Part shown: in pieces, positions 41,852-53,165 of the stretch
Layout: the number at the start of each line of letters is the position of its first letter
How positions within the stretch are numbered: position 1 is the first letter of the stretch
DNA from: Meconema thalassinum
Lineage: Eukaryota > Arthropoda > Insecta > Orthoptera > Tettigoniidae
NCBI GenBank assembly: GCA_946902985.2
Contig: OX336392.1
Location: forward strand, 23,256,982-23,320,981
Length of the DNA stretch: 64,000 nt
Direction: 5' to 3'
Made by a program: the position numbers and the translations under genes
The notes under the pieces: generated by a model
What the model saw: the letters and a program-made list of their open reading frames with translations, nothing else
What the model was told of the DNA's origin: nothing
Databases searched by the model: none

Positions 41852-43418
41852 AGTTACTAATTTAATTGGTCTTGAGGACTTGAGTGTTTACAAAACTTTT
41901 TCCAGTATACATTGACTAAACCACTTGTTTGTTTTGAAATATAGATTTTGTTTTGTTTTATCATAACATTGCAGTTATGAGTCTTGTGAACTGGGTGTTC
42001 AATATAGGGTTAAAGGCATTTTAAAATCATTTTAGAAAAGCTCTTAGGTATCGTGTCATGGGTTTTAGTAATGCATTACTGTTCGTTGACTAACATTTAC
42101 CGTTACACAACATTATTTTGGTGAACGTACATGTTGTTGTTTGAGTCTTTAGTCCTTTGACTGGTTTGATGGAGATCTCAATACCTATCTGTCCCGAGCT
42201 AATCGTTTCATCTCTATATAGCTACCACATTCTACATTCAAGGCTATCTGTTTAACATATTCTAACCTTTGTCTCCCCCCTACAAGCTCTCAGGTTCAAT
42301 TCCTAGCTTTAACACAAAATTTTAAAATTGGTATGGGGACTAAAACAGGTATACTCAGTCTCAGGTGGTCCAAAATATGTAGGGTTTGATTCACACCTCA
42401 ACCATACAACACCATTTTTTTTATTTTTTTTTAAATAATGATAGCCATTTGTTCATTTTCACATTTCACACATTACAATTTGTCGATTTTCCATTTGCAT
42501 TTCTTTTAAATGTCAGTTTAAAGTTTTTGAATTTCATGATATGGAAACATGGATTTTCCAATTTGTTGTTTACACATTTTATTTTTATTTTGTTTATATC
42601 AAAAGTTCATATTTGCGAAACTTGATTTTTTCATTTTAAGATTTTGTAAATGGTGTTAAAGTGAGTGCTTGGCCATTGCGATCGTACAGTCTGTCTATGT
42701 GTATGCAAAACATAGAGGTCTACTATTACTATTGCAGGTAAGGCTGTTTCTACACTCTCTCTCTCTCTCTCTCTCTTTCTGTGTAGTCATACATCCACAC
42801 AACCTTGCCTGTCTTTGAGAACAAACACACAACCACTCTATTTATCCCTAAAAACTTCATTGACATGCACACTCATCCCAAAGAACTTTAATTATACATT
42901 TAACATTTACCATTACAAAAATAAATGGTTTCCACTATTTACAAAAAAAATAACTATTTACAATTACAAAAATAAATATTTACAAAATACTGAATCAATT
43001 AAATCTACTGGTTACAAAAGCCATGTCTCTAAACAATAAAATATAGAAATCACACCTCCTCCTCGTGGTTATAACCCCTTGCTAGGCTAATGCGTACAGT
43101 TGGTCATTCGTCTGCACACATTTGTTATCCATCAAGGCAAAAGTGCATTTTCTCTGTTCCACAAGATACGAATTATAGTTGCTGGATTGTATCCTGCACC
43201 GTTTATGCGACATAGCTATACCAGTTCATGAAATCGCTAGGTAGTTCTCTACATATAGCTCTACATATGGCTTCCTTACAGCTAGTGTGCGATAGGCAGC
43301 ATTAACTGTATATCACACCCAGTCCACCTTTGTATTTGCAATCCAAGTAATAATTTGAAAAGAGATGAGTGTAATCGGTTTAAAACATTATCTCTGCTTT
43401 TTATATGTTTATGACATG
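41852..43418. other. AT-rich non-coding arm sequence, right arm
   Basis: Mirror of 3786-5348, including the CT tract at 42755-42776. No gene seen. Confidence 0.5.
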
Positions 43419-43492
43419 TGTATTGACCTGAAATCAAACCCTAGTCCACTTTAGTGAAAGGCTAACAGCTTAACCACTGCGCCACCATGCCC
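43419..43492 (-). repeat. tRNA-Glu-like SINE head, right arm
   Basis: Mirror of 3711-3785. Confidence 0.5.
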
Positions 43493-43700
43493 TTTTTTCT
43501 TAGATTAATTCGTTCTAGGACTTAGAGCTTGAAATCGAGTTAAAATCTCTAGTGTAAGTGGTACATGTGCTCGCCACTGCAGCACAAAATGGTTAGCTGG
43601 TAACATTAGACAACCGGAAATGATTGTATTTCTGTTAGCCAAGCATTTCTGTCATCTGCCTACAGTGTGAGCACTGTCAGCAAGACAGTTTAGTTTAGAA

Positions 43701-43705
<5 letters not shown>

Positions 43706-43735
<30 letters not shown>
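43706..43735 (+). repeat. (TG)n microsatellite, right arm
   Basis: Mirror of the CA tract at 3469-3500. Confidence 0.9.
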
Positions 43736-43739
<4 letters not shown>

Positions 43740-44329
43740 TATTAGCCTCAAGTATTTAACGCTTGTTGTGTGTAGCGACCATCTTGTCCCAGTAACCACT
43801 GAGCAAGTTTTAACAGTCAACCTATAAAAACAGTATAGGTTAGTTGTGTGTGTTTCATGTACTTGTGTGTGTGCATTAGCATCATGCACTAGCTTTACCT
43901 ACCCTCTATAGGTAGAGCGTTATCCCTTCCCTTTCTGACATTACCAATGACCACATTCACCCACAAGTTTTACACTTAAACCATTGACTTGTTTTTGATT
44001 AAGTTTGCTTCGGTTTAGTTCGGTTTAGTTGAGTTTGATTCAGCTTAGATCAGTTTAGTTCGATATAGTCACCATTTTGGATTTTAGCTATCCTCTTTAA
44101 CCAATCAATTAAAGATTGTCTACTCTTATTTCTTGAATCGATAAATCAGATTTTGTATACACCATTTGTCATTTATTATCCCATACCTACAACCTATGCT
44201 CTCTCTGTACTGCAGTTTGATCTGAAAACAAGTTCCAATGGTGAAAGATTTGTCAGTCACCATACTTGTAGCCTATAATAATTCTATCACTACCTAGCTA
44301 TGTTTCATCACTCACTGTAAACATTTCAC

Positions 44330-44830
44330 ATGTCCATATCCGATTATTAGTTTATAAAATCTCAGGTCGATGACCTTAATGTATAGGGTATTTTTGGGTA
44401 AATTCATTAGCCATGGGAAAGGGTTGACCATTCTAAGTCCTATGACACCTCACATGTTGATATCCGATTATTAGTTTATAAAATCTCAGGTCAATGACCT
44501 TGCTGTTTTGGATTTTTGGGGTAAATTCATTGGTCATGGGAAAGGGTTAACCATTCGTAGTCCTATGACAGCTCACTTGACCCTCTCTACTGATAAGTTT
44601 ATAAAATCTTAGGTCAATGACCTTGCTGTTTTGGGTATTTTGGGTAAATTCGTTGGTCATGGAAAAGGGTTGGCCATCCTGAGTCTTGTGACACCTTACT
44701 TGTCCCTCTCCGATTATTAGTTGATAAAATCTTAGGTTAATGACCTTGCTGTTTTATTTTGGGGTAAATTCATTGGTCATGGCGAGGGGTTGGCCATTTT
44801 AAGTTCTATGACACCTCACTTGACCCTCTG
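44330..44830 (-). repeat. About 122-bp tandem repeat, right arm
   Basis: Mirror of 2380-2880, four to five units. Confidence 0.8.
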
Positions 44831-45639
44831 TGATTATTAGTTAGCGAGATATTAACGAAAGTGCAGTTAGGCCCTTTTGACAAAAAATGAATAATACATT
44901 CAAAAACAGGGCGTCACCCCAAGTCCAACGACCCCTCATACAAGTCCCTAGTTTTCTTAGTTCATAAGATATTAAAAAGCCGATGACATATTAGTTTTTG
45001 GATCTTTGGTTAATTTGTAAAAAAACGTATCTATAAATCATTATTCAAAAAGCCCGCCCTCTTACAAAAAAAAAACAATTGCGCATTTGTAAAACAAAAA
45101 ACAAAAATGATAAATCATAGCGGCATTCAGTTGTATGCATGCACTTTATGTGGAACGAGTTTAATTTCATATTGGCGTACAAACTCCCACATGTTGCACA
45201 TGGAAAGCGACTTTTACCAAAAAATTATTATTTCACCCTCTAGTAGGGGTAGATTTTATTTTAGAGTGGAAATAAGTTATCCATAGGAAAGGGATTGTCT
45301 GCCGGTGTAATTTGACTACTCGTACATGTCTCTAGCCTTATTCCCACCACTGTCAAAACAGGTTGTGACTTGTTAGCTCTTATCGTGCACGTGCACATGT
45401 GTACACTTGTGTGTTAGGTCATATTACACATGAACTTGCATTTTCTCACGTATGAACCAAAACAGGATGTGACTTGTTTCACAAGGAGGACGGTAATAAG
45501 GTCATTTCACACGTGTTCACATGTATTTCGTCACTTTCCTTTCATATCGTTATCCCATTATAGTAGTGGTGAACAACGTCAATTCAACACACACAAATGT
45601 AGTTAGGCCCTTTGACATAATTTAAATTAATTCATGAGC

Positions 45640-45870
45640 TAGTCCGTAGGAACCAGGCCAAAGGGACCGGTCCAAAGGGATCAGTCCAAAGGGACGAGGA
45701 CTCGTCCACAAGGACTTGTCCACAAGGACTCGTCCACACAGACTCGTCCACAATGACCTGTCAACAATGACCTGTCCACAAGGACTTGTCCACAAGGACT
45801 TGTCCACAAGGACTCGTCCACAAGGACTCGACAACAATGACCCCGCCAACAATGACCCGTCAACAATAAC
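45640..45870 (-). repeat. GTCCTTGTGGACGA-type minisatellite, right arm
   Basis: Mirror of 1370-1560 with a few more units, seen on the plus strand as AGGACTCGTCCACA. Confidence 0.75.
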
Positions 45871-46239
45871 CCATCCACAGGGATCCGCTCCCCCACCCTC
45901 TTACAAAAGCCATGAGTGGGCATGCTAATTCATAGTGGCTTTCCACCAAACATATGCACTTTATGTGGAACAACGTTTAAATCCATATCGGCATTCTAAC
46001 TCTCACATGTTGCAATTGGTAACAGAGATTCTCTAAAAAATACAATTTCACCCTCTAGTAGGGGTATGTTTTATTTTTGGGGTTGAAATATGTTGTCCAA
46101 TGGAAAGGGGGTGTTAGCCTGAGTTCAATGACACCTCATTTGTCAAAATCCGACCACGGGTTCGGGAGTTATCGGGCTGCCGCCATCTTGTGAGGTGGGG
46201 AGGTGGAGGTCGTGCCAGAACCCCTCAAAAACCACTACT

Positions 46240-46245
46240 GATGCG
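46240..46245. repeat. Target-site duplication GATGCG, right copy of foldback element
   Basis: Directly follows the mirrored terminus AAACCACTACT and matches 972-977. Confidence 0.8.
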
Positions 46246-48117
46246 GTTTTCACCATTCTGTAAAGGATATCTTGAGGAAAATTGCTGTAGAAAATTATTT
46301 ATTTATAATCAAAGGAAGCCGAGCAGTAACGATTTCAGTGAAAAAGTCAAAAAATACACATTGCATCCGTGCGCTTTTTAAGCTTACGCTGGGCAAACCG
46401 TTAAAAATATCTCTATACTATGAGTGTAAGAATTGTTCAGCATGAAAGGTTCTACAAAAGAGTCCGGGAGAGCATATCTCTATCTTCAATATATCGCCCA
46501 CTATAAGTGTTTTTACGTTTACATTTTTAATAACAATCTCCATTCAAATAGTAAGGCGACAGTTTACGAGCTAGCGGGCGAACATGTCGAGTCGTGTTGA
46601 GTTAAAACTTCAGAGAAGAGTGGTTGTGTTTGGAGTTTGCCTGTGAACTTTCCGTTCCGCAAAATACACAATTAACAAGTAGTTCCGTGAAGAACTATAC
46701 AGCCTATTTTCATATATCCTACTTATGTTAATTGCCACTATCAACATACACAATTTGTGTTTGATTGCTGTAATAGATTCGTAGATATTGAGAACCAACT
46801 TAATATTTCGGATGGTCGCCATGTTGGATTTTATATATGTAGGTCCTAGAGTTATGTACTGTTACATGCAGATTATTGTGAACGTGTAGTATTCAAATTC
46901 AATCGCATAATTAGGACACAAGAAAAAACAAGGAGATTTTAAAATTTTGCACAGCTGCCATCCTGAGGTTATGGAAACAATTGAAATAAATTAGATGCCA
47001 GTGGATTAACATTCGTATAAGGATTTACTGTACCAAGTTTCACTGCACGCGGATGGTTAAATTGCGAGAAACGTCCAAGTGAATATTTATAATTCGCGTC
47101 ACCGCCATGTTGGATTTGTGATCACCAGGTTATTTAAAGTCCTATAGGTGAACTTAAGTTCCTAGCCCCTATGAACATTAAAAAATGCAGTTTGATTGCT
47201 AAAATAGATTCGTAGATATGCAGTATCGTCTAAATATTTCGGATGGTCGCCATGTTGGATTGTTAAATGTATAGGCCATAGAGTCATGTACCATTAAAGG
47301 AAAATTATTGCGTAGGTTCATTATTCAAACTTTCACTTCGATCGCATGACAACATCACAAGAAATAAAAACTTAATTTTAAAATTCGCACTGGCGCCATC
47401 TTGAGGTTATGTAAACAATTGAACTAAATTAGATACCAGTGGATTACAATGTGTATAAATATTTCCTGTACCAGGTTTCAGTGCGCTTGGAACATTAAAT
47501 CGCGAGAAAGGTCTATTTAAAATTTTCAAATTCGCTTGGCCGCCATGTTCGTTTTGTAGTTAACCGGTTTTTGAAAGTCTTATAGATGGACTTCCAGTAG
47601 TACCCTTTATCTCCGTACAAAATTTTAGGGAGATACCGCTAATAGTTTCAGAGATATAGAATGCCGGTGAAATATTTCACACATCCGCCATCTTGTGATT
47701 ATGTGAACAATTGAACGAAGTTAGATGTCGGTGCATTACAATGTATATAAACATATACTGTACCAAGTTTCATTGCGTTTGGTTGGTCAAATCGCGAGAA
47801 ACGTCTATTTAAAAGTCGCAAATTCGCTTGGCCTCCATGTTGGTTTTGTAGTTACCAGGTTTTCAAATGTCACTTAAGTGAACTTATAGTAGTTCCCTCT
47901 ATCACCATAGAAAATGTCAGGGTAATATCGGTAATAGTTTCGGAGATATTGAATGCTGGTGAAATATTTCGCACAGCCGCCATGTTGGATTGGTGAGTCT
48001 TAACAAAATTTGAAGGGTACGGTCGAGGTCGCCGGGAAAAGTCTATGAACTTTCCGAGTTTCATTGAAATCGCTCCTGCCGTTTAGATTTTATTTGGGGG
48101 GGGGGACACACACGAAT

Positions 48118-48149
<32 letters not shown>

Positions 48150-48206
48150 CACACGGACAAAAGGTGATCTCATAAGCCTATTTTTTCAAAATTGAAAATA
48201 GGCTAA
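46246..48206 (+). repeat. Long decayed repeat with repeated 'CCGCCATGTTGGAT' blocks and CTAA-ended hairpin
   Basis: The start continues the repeat cut by the foldback element and resembles 60575-60626 plus 61866-62211 (AAAGGAAGCCGAGCAGTAAC, CTTACGCTGGG.AAACCGTTAA). The middle (46800-48050) has diverged internal units with GCCGCCATGTTGGATT, ACCAAGTTTCA and AATCGCGAGAAACG at intervals of a few hundred bases. After G10ACACACAC and a CA tract (48119-48153) comes a stem-loop AGCCTATTTTTTC...GAAAATAGGCT and CTAA at 48206. No gene. Confidence 0.6.
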
Positions 48207-48361
48207 AAAGTATACAAAACTGAAATTCCGCAAGAACGACAGTTTAAACAAATCAGTCCGAGAAAACGTTCTCACGCTCAAATATTGGCGCTCATCGTAG
48301 TTGCACACATCCAATAATTGTTTGACAAAATGCATGAATGAAATGATTTTTAATAGGTGTT

Positions 48362-48740
48362 GCTTGCCACGGTGGGTGAGTGGTTATCGTGTCAGACTAC
48401 CAACCCCAAGCTTGCAGGTTCGCACCTGGCCGAGGTAAGAGATTTTTGAAAGGCGACAAAAATCACGGTACGGATGTCATACGTGGTTGGTATGTTAAAG
48501 AACACATTTGAATTCAATAGGCCGTGTTCATAATGGCAAAATTAATCTCGGGATTTTCCAACAACACAAATAGTTCCTTCTTTCTCTACTAGAAAGCGCT
48601 ATAGTGTCAAGGAGCTAACCTCCTTGACTTTCATAATGCTCCAAGGAGCGATAAAATTGTACATGCAAGCTGCCCTCACAACGTCAATTAACAAAGCTTG
48701 CACCCTGCACCTGACGCCATACGATATAATTATAATGGGT
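48362..48740 (+). repeat. tRNA-derived SINE, copy 1
   Basis: Starts GCTTGCCACGGTGGGTGAGTGG (A-box-like GGTGAGTGGTT) with GCAGGTTCGCACCTGG as B box. The body has AAAATTAATCTCGGGATTTTCC, CTCTACTAGAAAGCGCTATAG and CTCCTTGACTT. A second copy at 54724-55082 is about 85 percent alike by eye. Confidence 0.75.
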
Positions 48741-48811
48741 GTTTATTAGCCTACTTTCGATTTTTGCAAAAAGTGAAAGTAGACTTATGAGATCAACATA
48801 GGGCGAAATAA

Positions 48812-49318
48812 GTGTGTCTGTCTGTGTGTGTGTGTGAGTCTGTGTGTGTGTGTGTCTGTGTGTGTCTGTCTGTGTGTGTGTGTGTGTGTGAGTCTGTGTG
48901 TGTGTGTGTGTCTGTGTGTGTCTGTCTGTGTGTGTGTGTGTGTGTGTGTGTGAGTCTGTGTGTGTGTGTGTCTGTGTGTGTCTGTCTGTGTGTGTGTGAG
49001 TCTGTGTGTGTCTGTGTCTGTGTGTGTCTGTCTGTGTGTGTGTGTGTGTGTGTGTGTGAGTCTGTGTGTGTGTCTGTGTGTGTCTGTGTGTGTGTGAGTC
49101 TGTGTGTGTGTGTGTCTGTCTGTGTGTGTGTATATGTGTGTGTGTGAGTCTGTGTGTGTGTGTGTGAGTCTGTGTGTGTGTGTGTGTGTGAGTCTGTGTG
49201 TGTGTGTATGTGTGTGTGTGAGTCTGTGTGTGTGTCTGTGTGTGTGTCTGTGTGTGTGTGTCTGTGTGTGTCTGTGTGTGAGTCTGTGTGTGTGTCTGTG
49301 TGTGTGTGAGTGTGTGTA
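48812..49318 (+). repeat. Compound GT-rich microsatellite
   Basis: About 500 bp of TG dinucleotides interrupted by CTGTC and GAGTC. Open frames rich in Cys-Val (plus) or Thr-His (minus) are artefacts of the repeat. Confidence 0.92.
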
Positions 49319-49324
49319 CTCTGA

Positions 49325-51775
49325 ATGTCTGTCTCCCCCTATCAATTCGAACACGGTGAATGCGAATTGAACAAAATTTGGTACGAAGGTAGCACTAGCA
49401 AAGGACACCTCAGTGTCATGTTTTATATCGCCGCCATCTTGACGGAAACGTAATGGCGGCCACACAAATGTTCAAAGCTTAAATCAAATTCCGACTAACC
49501 TAATCATCCGATCTCTACCAAATTTTGCAACAACATACCTTTATGGGGGAGCATCCTTTGACCAAACCAATAGGTCATCAGCGTAATAGTTTGCGGATGG
49601 CGGCCATCTTTGTTTGAAAATCGATTCCCCCTATTAATTCGAACATGGTGCAACCGAATGGAACGAAATTTGGTACAGAGGTAGCACAAACAAAAGGCAC
49701 CTCAGCGTCATGTTTTATATCGCCGCCATCTTGACGGAAACGTAATGGCGGCCACACAAATGTTCAAAGCTTAAATCAAATTACGACTAACCTAATAATC
49801 CGATCTCTACGAAATTTTGCAACAACATACCTTTATGGGGGGAGCATCCTTTGACCAAACTAATAGGTCATCAGCGTAATAGTTTGCGGATGGCGGCCAT
49901 CTTTGTGTGAAAATCGATTCCCCCTATTAATTCGAACACGGTGCAACCGAATGGAACGATATTTGGTACAGAGGTAGTACTAACAAAAGGCACCTCAGTG
50001 TCATATTTTATATCGCCACCATCTTGACGGAAACGTAATGGCGGCCACACGAATGTTCAAAGCTTAAATCAAATTACGATTAACCTAATCATCCGATCTC
50101 TACCAAATTTTGCAACTACATACCATTATGGAGGGAGCATCATTTGACTCATCTAATAGGTCATCAGCGTAATAGTTTGCAGATGGCGGCCATCTTTGTG
50201 TGAAAATCGATTCCCCCTATTAATTCGAACACGGTGCAACCGAATGGAACGATATTTGGTACAGAGGTAGTAATAACAAAAGGCACCTCAGTGTCATGTT
50301 TTATATCGCCGCCATCTTGCCGGAAACGTAATGGCGGCCACACAAATGTTCAAATCTTAAATCAAATTACGACTAACCTAATCATCCGATCTCTACCAAA
50401 TTTTGCAACAACATACCTTTATAGGAGGAACATCCTTTGACCAAACTAATAGGTCATCAGCATAATAGTTTGCGGATGGCGGCCATCTTTGTGTGAAAAT
50501 CGATTCCCCCTATTAATTCGAACACGGTGCAACCGAATGGAACGAAATTTGGTACAGAGGTAGTACTAACAAAAGGCACCTCAGTGTCATGTTTTATATC
50601 GCCGCCATCTTGACGGAAACGTAATGGCGGCCTCACAAATGTGCAAAGCTTAAATCAAATTACGATTAACCTAATCATCCGATCTCTACCAAATTTTGCA
50701 ACGACATACTCTTATAGAGGAAGCATCCTTTAACCAAACGAATAGGTTTTGAGCCTAATAGTTTGCGGATGGAGGCCATCTTTGTGTGAAAATCAATTCC
50801 CCTATTAATTCAAACACGGTGAAACCGAATGGAACGAAATTTGGTACAGAGGTAGCACTAGCAAAGGGCAGCTCAGTGTCATGTTTTATATCGCCGCCAT
50901 ATTGACAGAAACGTAATGGCGGCCACACAAATGTTCAAAGCTTAAGTTAAATTACGACTAACATAACCATCCGATCTCTACCAAACTTTGCAACAACATA
51001 CCTTTGTAGAGGGAGCATCCTTTGACCAATCTAATAGGTTATTAGCGTAATAGTTTGCGGATGGCGGCCATCGTTATGTCAAAATAGATTCCCCCTATTA
51101 ATTCGAACACGGTGGAACCGAATGGAACGAAATTTGGTACAGAGGTAGCTCTAGCAAAGGGCACCTCAGTGTCATGTTTTATATCGCCGCCATCTTGACT
51201 GAAACGTAATGGCGGCCACACGAATGTTCAAAGCTTAAATCAAATTACGATTAACCTAATCATCCGATCTCTACCAACTTTTGCAACTACATACCTTTAT
51301 GGAGGGAGCATCCTTTGACCAATCTAATAGGTCATTCGCCTAATAGTTTGCGGATGGCGGTCATCTTTGTGTCAGAATCGATTCCCCCTATTAATTCAAA
51401 CACGGTGAAACCGAATGGAACGAAATTTGGTACAGAGATAGCACTAGCAAAGGGCATCTCAGTGTCATGATTAATATCGCCGCCATATTGACAGAAACGT
51501 AATGGCGGCCACACAAATGTTTAAAGCTTAAATCAAATTACGACTAACATAACCATCCGATCTCTACCAAACTTTGCAACAACATACCTTTATGGAGGGA
51601 GCATCCTTTGACCAATCTAATACGTCATTAGCCTAATAGTTTGCGGATGGCGGCCATCTTTATGTCAAAATTGATTCCCCCTATTAATTCGAACTCGGTG
51701 GAACCGAATGAACGAAATTTGGTACAGAGGTAGCACTAGCAAAGGGCACCTCATATTCATGTTTAATATCCCTAT
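49325..51775 (-). repeat. 293-bp tandem satellite, about 8 copies
   Basis: The CGCCATCTTGACGGAAACGT block recurs at 49431, 49723, 50016, 50309, 50602, 50894, 51187 and 51480 (spacing 292-293). Each unit has two near-palindromic patches (AATGGCGGCCACAC, GATGGCGGCCATC) and shared CCCCCTATTAATTCGAACAC and GAAATTTGGTACAGAGGTAG. The last unit is cut off at TTTAATATCCC about 51769. Confidence 0.92.
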
Positions 51776-52239
51776 AGCACGTTGTATTTCAACAAGATAC
51801 TACAACCAACATTCAATCATACTCCTTGAAAAGGACAAAGAGTTATAACAATCCCCATGCATTTAGGAGAAAGTAGGCTATATGTTCTTTACTGAACATC
51901 TTGTTTTAATTCATATAACTTCTATTCTAACAAATGGATCTCAACCAAACTTCGTATGTGCATTCTATACCTTAAGAGATGGAACTAAGTTTATATTCAG
52001 AGTCATCAGGACCGCCACCTGTAGTAAGTTACTCTATTAGGCTACACTATTTCAGGTGTCTTTCAAACTGCAGTACCATACTTAGAAATGTTAGTATTAC
52101 CAACTTGATTTCATCATTATTCTAGATACGTCTATATAGAATGGCATGAATCTTAAATTTTAAGAAAAGTAGACTCTTTAGTTCGTCACGGAACTACCTG
52201 TTCATTACCACCGCGTCATATCCATGCTCGTTAAATCGT

Positions 52240-52413
52240 TCACCATGCCCTCGAGGGCAGCTGCAGCAAGTCCGGAGATCGCAGGTTTGAATCCCAGTGC
52301 TGACAGCGGCTATCCTGAGTGTTTCTCATCCGGGTTTTTCCTCACTCCCTCCTAGCAAATGCCGGCATAGCACCTTACTTCAAGTCCCGGGGCACCTACC
52401 TCATCCCTGTCCC
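52240..52413 (+). repeat. tRNA-derived SINE, host of a later SINE
   Basis: B-box-like GCAGGTTTGAATCCCAGTGC, then CATCCGGGTTTTTCCTCACTCC, AAATGCCGGCATAGCACC and a CCTAATAAAG end. The AATAAAGTGTT tail is repeated after the next SINE. Confidence 0.6.
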
Positions 52414-52425
52414 TAATAAAGTGTT

Positions 52426-52622
52426 TTGTTGGGGGCGTGGTGGCTCAGCGGTCTAGCTGAATGCCTCTCACCAAGGCGGTCCGGGTTCGATTCCCGGTCA
52501 ATGCATGTGAGATTTTCGATGTGAAATGCCATGTCCTGTGGTTCGGATTCCACGTAAAAAGGAGGTCCCGTGGCTCATGATCTCGAGATTAACGGTCACG
52601 TTAAACTACAAGCTTCCTTCCT
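52426..52622 (+). repeat. tRNA-Glu-like SINE with 12-bp target duplication
   Basis: GGGGCGTGGTGGCTCAGCGG carries an A box, GGGTTCGATTCCCGG is a perfect B box, and CCTCTCACC resembles a Glu anticodon loop. TAATAAAGTGTT flanks it at 52414-52425 and 52623-52634, a target duplication of LINE-mobilised type. Confidence 0.75.
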
Positions 52623-52782
52623 TAATAAAGTGTTGCACACACCACTACAGTTGTCGCATCAATACAAGTTCAATACATACCCAACTAAAGGGGGCTGATA
52701 ACCAAGATATCCCAAACCCATAAGAACTAAACAAATACAACCTTTTTCACAAGAGCTACTCTATAAAATTACATATCCGTTT

Positions 52783-53159
52783 GGTATATTGGCTTTCATG
52801 GCCAGTGAATTAAAACTGAGCAGTTTTTCTAGGTTTATGCCGTGTCTTATGTGGGGTTTCGCCTAGGACACCAAGCTGGCTCATCAGCGGGCTCTTCGTG
52901 TCCCCACCCGGACCGTGAAAGCCAATATACCATATTTTTGGAAGCCTTCATAGAGAGGTTATGGCTGCTTGAGAGTTTAGTTCTCGCAGTAAAGAGGCGC
53001 AGGTGCGCATCATAAAAGGGAGGTAGCGCGCATTTCGCTATTCCTGTGGGGGTCCGAGCGGGGACACCAAGAGCCCGCTGATGAGACAGCTTGATGTCCT
53101 AGGCAAAACCCCACACAAGACACGGCATAAATCTAGTAAAACTGCAGAGTTTTTTATTT
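52783..53159. mobile_element. Foldback MITE, copy 1
   Basis: The left half (AATTAAAACTGAGCAG, GCCGTGTCTTATGTGGGG, TTTCGCCTAGGACACCAAGC, CTCATCAGCGGGCTCTT) returns inverted at 53045-53150. A nested hairpin is made by GGTATATTGGCTTTCA at 52783 and TGAAAGCCAATATACC ending 52932. CCGTTT at 52777-52782 and 53160-53165 is a likely 6-bp target duplication. No coding potential. Confidence 0.75.
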
Positions 53160-53165
53160 CCGTTT

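Larger units (their letters stand above)
978..46239. mobile_element. Giant palindromic (foldback) transposable element, interrupted
   Basis: The sequence from 978 rightward reappears as its reverse complement ending at 46239. Both ends read AGTAGTGGTTTTTGAGG inward. They are flanked by the 6-bp direct repeat GATGCG (972-977, 46240-46245). Removing the nested insertion 9056-39741 leaves about 14.6 kb: left arm 978-8243, loop 8244-8293, right arm 8294-9055 plus 39742-46239. The arms agree almost base for base, with scattered mismatches and short indels. A diverged paralogous sequence at 60555-60600 lacks the element, supporting insertion. AG...CT ends and 6-bp duplications are known for Polinton/Maverick elements, but I see no DNA polymerase, integrase, ATPase or capsid gene. 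Class is therefore open: a non-autonomous derivative or an undescribed type. Confidence 0.85.
39742..46239 (-). repeat. Right arm of the giant inverted repeat, outer piece
   Basis: Reverse complement of 978 to about 7480. Begins in the (AT)n tract split by Gypsy A and ends at the AGTAGTGG terminus (inverted) before GATGCG. Confidence 0.87.
48746..52195 (-). mobile_element. Non-autonomous hairpin-ended element with internal satellite (family H, copy 1)
   Basis: On the minus strand it starts near 52195 with TTCCGTGACGAACTAAAGAG then TCTACTTTTCTTAAAATTTAAG, exactly like 59335 and 60628. It ends at 48746 with the hairpin AGTCTACTTTCAC...CGAAAGTAGGCTAA. Between lie unique text (51780-52195), about eight 293-bp units and a GT/CA-rich tract. 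The layout (shared 5' end, internal tandem repeats, microsatellite, 3' stem-loop ending CTAA, no obvious terminal inverted repeat or duplication) resembles non-autonomous Helitron/Helentron elements such as DINE-1/HINE. That assignment is inference. Confidence 0.6.

Noticed and set aside
978..46239. Giant palindrome as an assembly or read artefact
   Set aside because: The arms differ at many sites, only one arm holds the nested insertion, the loop is asymmetric, and the borders show a 6-bp duplication with a paralogous empty site.
48785..49465. Thr-His and Cys-Val-rich open frames
   Set aside because: Translation of the compound GT/CA microsatellite.
49325..51775. CRISPR-like array
   Set aside because: Units of 293 bp repeat throughout with no unique spacers. 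Eukaryotic satellite.
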